Assembly: GCA_018066225.1 (NCBI GenBank)
Contig: JAGHRU010000165.1
Location: 1-5,518 of the forward strand
Source of the DNA: Candidatus Equimonas enterica
GTDB taxonomy: Bacteria > Bacteroidota > Bacteroidia > Bacteroidales > Bacteroidaceae
Reading direction: 5' to 3'
Length of the DNA: 5,518 bases
The first letter of the stretch is position 1. The number at the start of each line of letters is the position of its first letter. The notes under the pieces were generated by a model, which ran no database searches, was not told where the DNA came from, and worked only from the letters and a program-made list of their open reading frames with translations. Both the position numbers and the translations under genes were made by a program. Shown here piece after piece: positions 1 to 5,518 of this stretch.

Positions 1-187
1 TAGTATTTGTGCCACAAGTATTTCTTAAACTTTTTAAGGCAAAAGGTGAAAAATAGTGGTATTTTCCTGTTTTTTTACATACGCACCCCAAAATTGCAAA
101 GTGCGCATTACAAAAGTACCGCGATAAGACCTCGTTTTAGCCCTATCGGCAAAAAATCACTTTTTAGCGACGAAATCGGGAAAAGTA
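1..187. other. AT-rich downstream flank, no gene seen
   Basis: This stretch lies beyond the terminator of the leftward gene. Open frames crossing it on the plus strand run from AT-rich DNA straight into the antisense of the enzyme gene and have no recognisable protein character. On the minus strand the longest ATG-started frame here is about 24 codons. Small local symmetries exist: a 7-bp direct repeat AGTATTT at 2-8 and 17-23, and a 6-bp inverted repeat at 24-29/33-38. I see no RNA gene. It is probably the spacer before the next leftward gene outside the window. Confidence 0.5.
111..118 (-). promoter_or_regulatory. Possible Bacteroidota -7 box (TACTTTTG) facing left
   Basis: Read on the minus strand, the octamer TACTTTTG fits the Bacteroidota -7 consensus TAnnTTTG. 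It lies past the terminator at 188-217, so it could drive a gene starting left of the window. There is no TTTG at the usual 19-21 bp upstream and no start codon with a long frame follows in the window. It could be a chance match in AT-rich DNA. Confidence 0.2.
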
Positions 188-217
188 TCGCCCCGAAAGT
201 GTGCGCTTTCGGGGCGA
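188..217 (-). terminator. Rho-independent terminator of the GH29-GH3 gene
   Basis: Arms TCGCCCCGAAAG (188-199) and CTTTCGGGGCGA (206-217) are perfect 12-bp complements around a 6-nt loop. The stem begins about 55 bp after the TAA stop of the leftward gene. In the minus-strand reading it is followed by TACTTTT, a short interrupted U-tract. In the plus-strand reading no T-run follows, so the minus direction is favoured. The stem is GC-rich enough to be convincing; the U-tract is only moderate. Confidence 0.65.
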
Positions 218-271
218 CAGGTCATACCTATATAATATACGCGTACGCGCGCGAGGTGCGCTCCTGCATCT

Positions 272-3200
272 TTACGGCAAGGCCAGCACGCTACGCAGAC
301 GAAGGTCGTCGGAGGCAGCACCTACGGCGATATTTAGTCCAGCACCCGCTGGCACGCCAACAGCCACGGTGCGCGGAACGCAGAAGGTCAGCCGTCGGCT
401 CTCACCTGCGGCGAGGGTGATGCGCTGGAAGTCGCAGAGCCTCGGTGCACCGACAGAGGTTGTAGCCCTCTGGGGCTGGGCATAGAGTTGCACGACCTCT
501 GCGCCCGAGCGCGTACCCACATTGGTCACGGTGCAAACCACACGCGCCAAGGCTTCGCCTTGCTGTGGCTCTACGCTGAGGTCGGAATAGGCAAACTGGG
601 TGTAACTCTTGCCGTAGCCGAAAGCGAACAGCGGGGTTGCCTCGCCGTCCATATAGCCGTGGGCGACGGGGCGTGTGTAATAGACGGGCAACTGGCCTTC
701 GCTGCGCGCGATGCTCACGGGCAGACGTCCCGAAGGATTGTAGCGGCCAAAGAGGATGTCGGCCAGTGCCGTGCCGCCTTGCTCTCCCGGATACCATGCT
801 GTGAGCAAGGCCGCAGCGTGCGTAGCAGCATAGTTCATATTGAGCGTACGTCCCTCAATATAGACCACGACAACGGGCTTGCCCGTAGCGATGACAGCCT
901 CCATCAGCCGCTGCTGGTCGCCGAGCAGCGCGAGCGTCTGGCGGTCAAAGCCTTCGCCACAGTCCATGTCCTGCACGCGGGTTGCCGCTGCCTCTGCCAC
1001 GCTGGCTGCTCCAGTGGCGGCATATTCGGTGCGGAAGTCGCGCGCCGAAGAGCCGCCCATGACGAGCACTGTGGCGTCGGCCGACTGGGCAGCGGCTACG
1101 GCAGCAGCGATGTCGGTGGAGGTGGTGTCGCGCACGGCACACCCCTTGACATACACCACCTCGGTGTCGCTCCCCACGGCAGCGCGGATGCCCATCAGTG
1201 GCGTGACGACTGCGCCATCCATCTGTGGCGCGGTGTAGTCGCCGAGTTGGTTGTAGGGGGTATCGGCATTGGGGCCGATGACGGCTATGCGGCGCAAATC
1301 GGTAGAAAGCGGCAGCGTACCGTCGTTCTTGAGCAGCACGATGCCTTCGCGGGCAGCCTCGAGGGCGAGCGCGCGGTGGTCGGCAGCGTGCACACGCGCT
1401 GCGGCTTCGGTGGGGCTGACATAGGGATGCTCGAAGAGGCCGAGGCGAAACTTGAGCGTCAAGACCCGTGCCACGGCACTGTCGATGTCGGCCACGCTGA
1501 CGAGGCCACGCTCCACGGCCTCCAAGAGCGGTGCGCCGTAGCACGCTGCGCCGAGGTCAATATCGACGCCTGCTCTGAGGGCGAGCGCAGCCGCCTCTGC
1601 CTTGTCAGATGCCACATGATGGGTGTCGGAGAGCGCATCGATGGCGAGGAGGTCGGACACGACGACGCCCGTGTGGTGCCACGCGCCGCGCAGCACATCG
1701 GTGAGCAGAGCGCGGTTGCTGGTGCAGGGCACGCCATCGATGGCATTGTAAGCGGTCATCACGCCGCAGCATCCAGCCTCTACCGCGCTGCGAAAAGGCG
1801 GCAGGAGTTCGTCGTGGAGCATACGCTCGCCCACCACGGTGCGGGCCCCGTTGAGCCCACCTTCCGAGACGCCGTAAGCGGCGAAGTGCTTGAGGGTGGC
1901 GGCGATGTGGCGGCCGTCGGCGAGGTCGGTGCCCTGCATACCACCCACGAGGGCAGTACCCATACGCGCCGAGAGCGTGGCGTCCTCACCGAAGGTCTCC
2001 TCCGTACGGCTCCAGCGTGGGTCACGGGCAATGTCGAGCACAGGCCCGTAGCCCATCGTGCCGCCTTGCAGGCGCATCTCTTCGCCCCACACCTGCCCTA
2101 CGCGCTGCATGAGTGCCGTGTCCCACGACGCGGCGAGACACAGCCCCGTGGGGAAGACGGTCGTGCCGATGGCCATGTGGCCGTGCGGTGTCTCCTCGGC
2201 CAGGAGCAGCGGTATGCCGAGGCGGGTGTGCTCCACGGCTCTGCGCTGCAACACATTAACGGCCTCTGCCGCCTGTCGGGGGCAAAGGCCGTTGGCTATC
2301 GTCTTTTGCGTCCACGGGTCGGCCCGCATAACGCCGTAGTAGCCCCCGACGGGGCTGTCCCCGTCGAGGTCACGGCATAGCAGGTCGGAGGCAGTGATCG
2401 TGCCATCGGCGTGCTTGGTGTAGGTCTCCCACCCTAAGGGGCAGCGCAGTTGTCCCACCTTCTCCGCGAGCGTCATACGCCCCAAGAGGTCATCGACCCG
2501 CTGGGCTATGGGCGCATCGGACTGCTTGTAGAGCGGCGCGGCTGCCGTCTCTGCCACGCGGAAAGACAGGGCGAAGGACTCGGCCTTCATGCCGCGTGGC
2601 AGTGTGACGGTGACGCTGTCGCCACTATGCTTTGTCTTCAAGGCTTGTCCCGTGGCGAGCAGCGTGACTTTTCCCACGGGCAGATTGCCGTGCCAAGTGA
2701 TGGTGGCGGGCAGCGTTTCCCCCTCGGGCAAGGCATAGATGGCATAACGCGTGCGGCCGTCGCGGCTCTGGGTAAACCAGATACGGCCTTCGTGGTAGTG
2801 CGGTGTAGGACGCGTGGCATAGATAGCCGCACCGTTGCGGCGCATCCACTGCCCTATCTCGTGCAGCCGACTCACCACTTCGGGCTCAATGCTACCGTCG
2901 GCCTTGGGGCCTATGCCCAGCAGCAGCGCACCACCCTTGGCCGTCGCTTCTGCCAGCGTATTGATGACCCGCTGTGCGGACTTGTAATGCGGGCGAGGTG
3001 TCCAGCCCCAGTCGTTGCTCAGCGGTATGCAGCTCTCCCACGGGTGGAGGAGTTGTCCTTCGGGTATGCCGCGCTCTGGGGTCTGATAGTTCTCGTTGCG
3101 TCCTTTGACGGCTCTATCGACCGCCAAGAGCCCCGGGTGCCGCTGACGGGCTTCGGCAAGGATGGTGTCGAGCCCTATCTCGTCGCCCGACACCCAGCCA

Positions 3201-3925
3201 CCGTCGAGCCAGAGGATGTCGAGTGCGCCGTAACGCGTGGTAATCTCGCGCAGTTGTCGCTGCGTGTAGCCCACATACTGCTGCCACCACTCGGGATGGC
3301 TCTCGCGCTTATAGTTTTCGCGGCGGTCGGGAGTGGCATTTTCGGGTCGCCAATACCACGGACAATGCCAGTCGGGCTTGGAGAAGTACGCCCCTATCCA
3401 GAAGCCACGGTCGCGGAAGGCATCGAAGACATGACGCGCCACATCGCGGCGCGGGTCGGCGGCGAAGGGGCCGTGTGCGATGGTGAAATCGGTCTCCTTG
3501 GAGTCGAGCATGCAGAAGCCGTCGTGGTGCTTCGTGGTGAAGACCATATATTTCATGCCCGCGTCGGCCATGTAGTCGGCCCACGCCTTGGGGGCGAACT
3601 GGGTGGGGCACAACTGGCTGTTAAGTCCCCAGTACCACTTCTTGTATTCGCCGTATTCCGACCCCTCGGGACGGGTGATCCAGTCCTCGGAGCAGATGCT
3701 CCACGACTCCACGATGCCGGGTACGGCGTAGAGCCCCCAGTGGAAGATGACGCCAAATTTCAAGTCTTGCCACGCTGTGAGTTTCTCCATCACGGCGGGG
3801 TCGGTGGGATACTCATAGCCATCGGACTGTCGGTGCACTTGGCTGCCGACCTCCTGTGCCTGCGCAGGCACTGCCACTGCTGCGGCGAGCAGTGAGAGTG
3901 CTACAAAGAGATGTCGTAGTTTCAT
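272..3925 (-). CDS. Secreted two-module glycosidase: GH29 alpha-L-fucosidase fused to GH3 beta-glycosidase
   Basis: A single 1217-residue frame encodes two complete glycoside hydrolases. Residues 1-23 form a signal peptide (K/R start, Leu/Ala-rich core, probable cleavage after AQA), so the enzyme is predicted to reach the periplasm or beyond. Residues about 45-375 are a GH29 barrel: FHWGLY (61-66), TKHHDGF (131-137), and LWLDGGW with the expected nucleophile Asp241; Glu297 in HPWESC is a candidate acid/base. Residues about 376-457 are the GH29 C-terminal beta-domain. GH3 starts about 464 (PLYKQSDAPIAQRVDDLL), with LDIARDPRW (630-638), TEETFGED (641-648), KHFAAYG (679-685), nucleophile Asp758 in VVVSDLL, and acid/base candidate Glu991 in GEGFDR. 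PLFAFGYGKSYT (1098-1109) leads into an FnIII-like domain to about 1195. The ATG is supported by the signal peptide and the promoter 24 bp upstream; no Shine-Dalgarno is seen. The family assignments are strong. The exact beta-linked substrate (glucoside or xyloside) is inference. Confidence 0.95.
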   Translation of the reverse strand: MKLRHLFVALSLLAAAVAVPAQAQEVGSQVHRQSDGYEYPTDPAVMEKLTAWQDLKFGVIFHWGLYAVPGIVESWSICSEDWITRPEGSEYGEYKKWYWGLNSQLCPTQFAPKAWADYMADAGMKYMVFTTKHHDGFCMLDSKETDFTIAHGPFAADPRRDVARHVFDAFRDRGFWIGAYFSKPDWHCPWYWRPENATPDRRENYKRESHPEWWQQYVGYTQRQLREITTRYGALDILWLDGGWVSGDEIGLDTILAEARQRHPGLLAVDRAVKGRNENYQTPERGIPEGQLLHPWESCIPLSNDWGWTPRPHYKSAQRVINTLAEATAKGGALLLGIGPKADGSIEPEVVSRLHEIGQWMRRNGAAIYATRPTPHYHEGRIWFTQSRDGRTRYAIYALPEGETLPATITWHGNLPVGKVTLLATGQALKTKHSGDSVTVTLPRGMKAESFALSFRVAETAAAPLYKQSDAPIAQRVDDLLGRMTLAEKVGQLRCPLGWETYTKHADGTITASDLLCRDLDGDSPVGGYYGVMRADPWTQKTIANGLCPRQAAEAVNVLQRRAVEHTRLGIPLLLAEETPHGHMAIGTTVFPTGLCLAASWDTALMQRVGQVWGEEMRLQGGTMGYGPVLDIARDPRWSRTEETFGEDATLSARMGTALVGGMQGTDLADGRHIAATLKHFAAYGVSEGGLNGARTVVGERMLHDELLPPFRSAVEAGCCGVMTAYNAIDGVPCTSNRALLTDVLRGAWHHTGVVVSDLLAIDALSDTHHVASDKAEAAALALRAGVDIDLGAACYGAPLLEAVERGLVSVADIDSAVARVLTLKFRLGLFEHPYVSPTEAAARVHAADHRALALEAAREGIVLLKNDGTLPLSTDLRRIAVIGPNADTPYNQLGDYTAPQMDGAVVTPLMGIRAAVGSDTEVVYVKGCAVRDTTSTDIAAAVAAAQSADATVLVMGGSSARDFRTEYAATGAASVAEAAATRVQDMDCGEGFDRQTLALLGDQQRLMEAVIATGKPVVVVYIEGRTLNMNYAATHAAALLTAWYPGEQGGTALADILFGRYNPSGRLPVSIARSEGQLPVYYTRPVAHGYMDGEATPLFAFGYGKSYTQFAYSDLSVEPQQGEALARVVCTVTNVGTRSGAEVVQLYAQPQRATTSVGAPRLCDFQRITLAAGESRRLTFCVPRTVAVGVPAGAGLNIAVGAASDDLRLRSVLALP

Positions 3926-3948
3926 AGTAGTAGATTGGTTTTGCGCGT

Positions 3949-3956
3949 CAAAGGTA
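3949..3956 (-). promoter_or_regulatory. Promoter -7 box (TACCTTTG) of the GH29-GH3 gene
   Basis: The minus-strand octamer TACCTTTG matches the Bacteroidota TAnnTTTG consensus exactly and ends 24 bp before the ATG at 3925. Transcription would start near 3943, giving a leader of about 18-20 nt. The leader (ending CTACTACT before ATG) has no Shine-Dalgarno, as is usual in this phylum. The -33 TTTG is not visible at the normal distance; an 8-bp T-run lies between the two expected positions instead. Confidence 0.6.
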
Positions 3957-4373
3957 GCAAAAAAAAGTTAAACGCCACCACATCGCCCTCACTTTTCGTA
4001 CATTTTTTCGTTGCCCCGTGTCACAAAACTGCTGCGCCGCGCAGCCCAAAGCGGGCTCTACCCCACCCTTTCTGCCACATTTTGCGGGGCAAAACGACGC
4101 ATCTGGGCAGCCCTCACGCACGACAAGGGCAGAGCGTGCACACGCCAAGGGCAGACGCGCGCGCCGATGAGGGCAGAGCAGTCGTCCTCGTCTGCCCAGA
4201 GGCGAGCGGCTACGCGCAGCAGCAGAGCGGCACCATTCGCCGTAAACGACTATCTATCTGCACTTTATAGCGCATAGCCAGCACCGCCATTTTTGCGCCC
4301 TCACCCTGCCGCCACACGCCACGCTGCCCTTTTCGCATAGTCTTAAAGCACACGGCGTTGGTCTATATATCGG
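3957..4373. other. GC-rich intergenic spacer upstream of the enzyme gene
   Basis: No gene is supported here. Two overlapping plus-strand frames of 111 and 88 codons (3935-4270, 4011-4277) have low-complexity Arg/Ala/Pro/His-rich products, no recognised domain and no promoter or leader fitting their starts. The stretch contains two mutually exclusive small hairpins: GCTGCG/CGCAGC within 4031-4045, and AGCCC/GGGCT at 4043-4047 and 4053-4057. It also holds the 22-bp periodic array listed separately. GC content by eye reaches about 70% around 4141-4200 and then drops sharply after about 4340. Confidence 0.55.
4105..4192. repeat. Four-unit degenerate 22-bp tandem array with GGGCAG anchors
   Basis: GGGCAG occurs at 4105, 4127, 4149 and 4171, exactly 22 bp apart each time. 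The bases before the second and third anchors are AA, and a CG at unit positions 17-18 is shared by the first three units. The rest of each unit is divergent. A perfect 9-bp inverted repeat, TCTGGGCAG (4102-4110) and CTGCCCAGA (4192-4200), brackets the array and includes its first anchor. Units are contiguous with no unique spacers, so it is not a CRISPR. The periodicity is seen directly; any function (protein-binding array, decayed minisatellite) is unknown. Confidence 0.55.
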
Positions 4374-4524
4374 AATATGGCTGTCTGGTAAAACTTCTTT
4401 TTGAGTTGAAAAATTAGGGCTGACACTCCCATGAAGTATCAGCCCTTTTGGTTATCTTTGCTTCTACCACAAAACAAAATTCATAACCATAGGCAAAGAT
4501 AGCAATTTTACCAGACAGCAATAT
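4374..4524. mobile_element. 140-bp inverted-repeat element (MITE/deleted IS or invertible switch)
   Basis: Perfect 14-bp terminal inverted repeats, GCTGTCTGGTAAAA (4380-4393) and TTTTACCAGACAGC (4506-4519), enclose 112 bp. AATAT occurs outside both ends (4374-4378 and 4520-4524). The left copy is one base away from the repeat, so this may be an imperfect target duplication or merely a four-base extension of the inverted repeat. Inside are a terminator-like hairpin at 4416-4446 and two TATCTTTG boxes facing each other (plus 4453-4460, minus 4494-4501). No transposase remains; read leftward, the first ATG gives only MVMNFVLW and a stop. The order right repeat, promoter box, ATG, terminator, left repeat resembles an insertion sequence with its transposase removed. 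An invertible promoter segment is the alternative. I cannot assign an IS family. Confidence 0.5.
4416..4446 (-). terminator. Terminator-like hairpin inside the inverted-repeat element
   Basis: Arms AGGGCTGACACT (4416-4427) and AGTATCAGCCCT (4435-4446) pair over 12 bp around a 7-nt loop. The one non-Watson-Crick position is C-A in the plus-strand RNA but G-U in the minus-strand RNA. On the minus strand the stem is followed by AATTTTTC, a usable U-tract. On the plus strand it is followed by TTTGG. The minus direction is favoured on both counts, though weak bidirectional action is possible. Confidence 0.55.
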
Positions 4525-5003
4525 CTCCTGAATGAATCCCACAAGCCATGTTGGGAACTTTAGATTACTTCGTCCAGTAGAAGTTACAGTTGAGTATCAA
4601 GAAGATTTCCAACACGAAAATACTTTTGCCTAATATGCACTGCAAAATGATGCAAAATGTGCGTCTGGCCAACAAAAACCGCAAATAATTGTAAAAAACG
4701 GGGAGAAAACGAACTAAATCACAAAAAAAATTTTGTAATTTTGCAAAAAATTTTATACTTACAAATATGTACCTGCCTGATACAAAAACCACGACATCGC
4801 AGATTGCTTATAGTAATATGCAATGTAGCATCCTTAACGTTAGTGTTTTTTGGGGGTATTATGCGGTTTCTAAATCCAATAACATACTTACGAACAACCT
4901 GTTTAGATGCCACACGAGGGCACTTGACGGATGTGTCGTTTCCCGTGGGCAACATTCATTCGATTCAAATTCCCATATAGAAAGCGCCAGTTCAAATAAA
5001 AGA
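4525..5003. other. AT-rich intergenic spacer, no gene confidently seen
   Basis: Several short frames exist on both strands (for example 4657-4980 plus, 4767-5030 plus, 4565-4792 minus, 4719-4955 minus), but they overlap each other and none shows a recognised domain or a clean signal or membrane profile. The sequence around 4681-4740 is only about 25% GC. A 9-bp motif TGCAAAATG is repeated in tandem at 4641 and 4651. An 8-bp palindrome TAACGTTA lies near 4832. The part from about 4767 to 4980 is less AT-rich than its flanks, which could mark a decayed gene or an RNA; see findings. Confidence 0.4.
4736..4743 (+). promoter_or_regulatory. Possible -7 box (TAATTTTG) within the spacer
   Basis: TAATTTTG matches TAnnTTTG exactly on the plus strand. 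No TTTG sits 19-21 bp upstream, so half of the consensus is missing, and the setting is very AT-rich, where chance matches are common. If real, transcription would begin near 4750, just before the ATG at 4767 of an unrecognised 87-codon frame, and would give the lipoprotein gene a leader of over 300 nt. Confidence 0.25.
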
Positions 5004-5035
5004 TTTGGCAGAATAAAGACTGCATGGTAACTTAG
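5004..5035 (+). promoter_or_regulatory. Candidate promoter of the lipoprotein gene
   Basis: TTTG at 5004-5007 is followed after exactly 20 bp by TAACTTAG at 5028-5035. This fits the Bacteroidota arrangement TTTG-N19-21-TAnnTTTG with a single mismatch in the -7 box. Transcription would start about 5042, giving a leader of roughly 35 nt before the ATG at 5077. The leader is A-rich and has no Shine-Dalgarno, consistent with translation starts in this phylum. Confidence 0.4.
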
Positions 5036-5076
5036 TACGAAAATTGCGAAAAGATTTACAAATAAAATTCAGAAAT

Positions 5077-5518
5077 ATGAAACGAAACTTTTTTAGACCT
5101 TTACTTTCCGTAGCACAGATGATGTGCTTCGGGGTAATGATGTGTGTGTGTTCATGCTATGATTATGAGACTGAACCCATCATGCCTATCGAGCCGGATA
5201 TCCCTCCAGGACCTACGTCCGAGATTGATTTGGGATTACCTTCAGGGACAATATGGGCTGAATGTAATTTGGGGGCAGATTCTGCTAAAAAACTCGGTAT
5301 TACTTTCACGGGGGAAGAGGCTTTAAGGCTTGACTATCCACTTTGGCGTTTGCCGACAGTGGCGGAAATAAAAGAACTTATTGACAACAGTAAGTGGGAA
5401 TGGGCAGAATATTATAAAGGGTTCTTGGTAAAAAGTAAGAGAAATGGGGATACTCTTTTCCTTCCTGCGAATGCCAATTCCTTTGAGGCAATGTATTGGA
5501 CATCAACTACGTATAAAC
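5077..5518 (+). CDS. Partial lipoprotein, DUF1566 / major-paralogous-domain-like (3' end outside window)
   Basis: The frame opens with ATG at 5077 and stays open for 147 codons to the window end, so the C-terminus is missing. Residues 1-26 form a lipoprotein signal (MKRNFFRP start, hydrophobic Met/Val/Cys-rich stretch, VCSC with Cys27 as probable lipidation site), followed by a Pro/Glu-rich tether (about 31-47). Residues 51-66, DLGLPSGTIWAECNLG, match the start of a domain very common in Bacteroidota surface proteins (typically LGLPSG-x-WA-x-CN-x-GA). It continues with WRLPTVAEIKELID (90-103), LFLPA (127-131) and YWTST (140-144), also typical. The stretch between CNLGAD and WRLPT is short and lacks the GDYFAWGE-type segment often found there. 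Function of the family is poorly defined; cell-surface or outer-membrane-anchored location is inferred. GC is about 44%, well below the enzyme gene. Confidence 0.85.
   Translation, partial: MKRNFFRPLLSVAQMMCFGVMMCVCSCYDYETEPIMPIEPDIPPGPTSEIDLGLPSGTIWAECNLGADSAKKLGITFTGEEALRLDYPLWRLPTVAEIKELIDNSKWEWAEYYKGFLVKSKRNGDTLFLPANANSFEAMYWTSTTYK

Noticed and set aside
240..249. 10-bp palindrome CGCGTACGCG just after the enzyme stop codon
   Set aside because: It sits in an alternating CG/TA-rich patch, is short, and has no T-tract or partner site; there is no reason to assign a function.
7..485. Plus-strand frames across the left flank (7-420 and 201-485)
   Set aside because: They cross the terminator hairpin and the antisense of the enzyme 3' end, and their products change character abruptly at the gene border.
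488..2380. 630-codon open frame on the plus strand, antisense to the enzyme gene
   Set aside because: The minus-strand frame has complete GH3 motifs; the antisense frame is open only because of high GC codon bias, and its product is His/Arg/Gly-rich with no recognisable domain.
2450..3895. 481-codon open frame on the plus strand, antisense to the GH29 half
   Set aside because: It is fully covered by the GH29 coding strand, has no promoter or leader of its own, and its product lacks family motifs.
4105..4192. CRISPR array
   Set aside because: Only a 6-bp block is conserved in contiguous 22-bp units; there are no full repeats separated by unique spacers and no cas gene.
3935..4277. Plus-strand frames of 111 and 88 codons in the GC-rich spacer
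   Set aside because: They begin inside the promoter region of the opposite gene and encode low-complexity Arg/Ala/His-rich sequence, part of which is only the 22-bp array translated.
4621..4628. TACTTTTG box on the plus strand
   Set aside because: It has no upstream TTTG at a suitable distance and no plausible gene directly behind it; such octamers recur by chance in this AT-rich stretch.
4955..4985. tRNA T-arm-like sequence (CGATTCAAATT)
   Set aside because: It has no matching T-stem, acceptor stem, anticodon arm or CCA, so it is a chance resemblance.

Overview
The window looks like Bacteroidota chromosome (Prevotella, Bacteroides or Porphyromonas-like). The clues are promoter boxes of the TAnnTTTG type, no Shine-Dalgarno sequence before either gene, a large secreted polysaccharide-degrading enzyme, and a surface lipoprotein of a kind that is abundant in this phylum. 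I cannot assign a genus from the sequence alone.

Layout. Positions 1-271 are an AT-rich downstream flank with a strong hairpin terminator (188-217) serving the leftward gene. Positions 272-3925 on the minus strand hold one intact 1217-residue gene. It encodes a signal peptide, a complete GH29 alpha-L-fucosidase-type module, and a complete GH3 beta-glycosidase with its FnIII-like tail, joined by only a few residues. A TACCTTTG promoter box lies just before its start codon. Positions 3926-5076 are a 1.15 kb divergent intergenic region in two compositional halves. The left half (to about 4370) is GC-rich and carries four GGGCAG blocks at an exact 22-bp period, bracketed by a 9-bp inverted repeat. 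The right half is AT-rich. It starts with a 140-bp element bounded by perfect 14-bp inverted repeats, containing a terminator-like hairpin and two facing TATCTTTG boxes; it could be a MITE or internally deleted insertion sequence, or an invertible switch. From 5077 to the window end on the plus strand there is a partial lipoprotein gene of the DUF1566 / 'major paralogous domain' type.

How the parts relate. The fusion enzyme is exported and predicted to remove alpha-L-fucose and then a beta-linked sugar from the same glycan, so it is probably a side-chain-trimming enzyme of a polysaccharide-utilisation system. No SusC/SusD or regulator gene is visible here. The lipoprotein is divergently transcribed, lower in GC, and separated by the repeat-rich spacer, so nothing shows a functional link to the enzyme. 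The most unusual items are the two-enzyme fusion, the 22-bp-phased array and the 140-bp inverted-repeat element.
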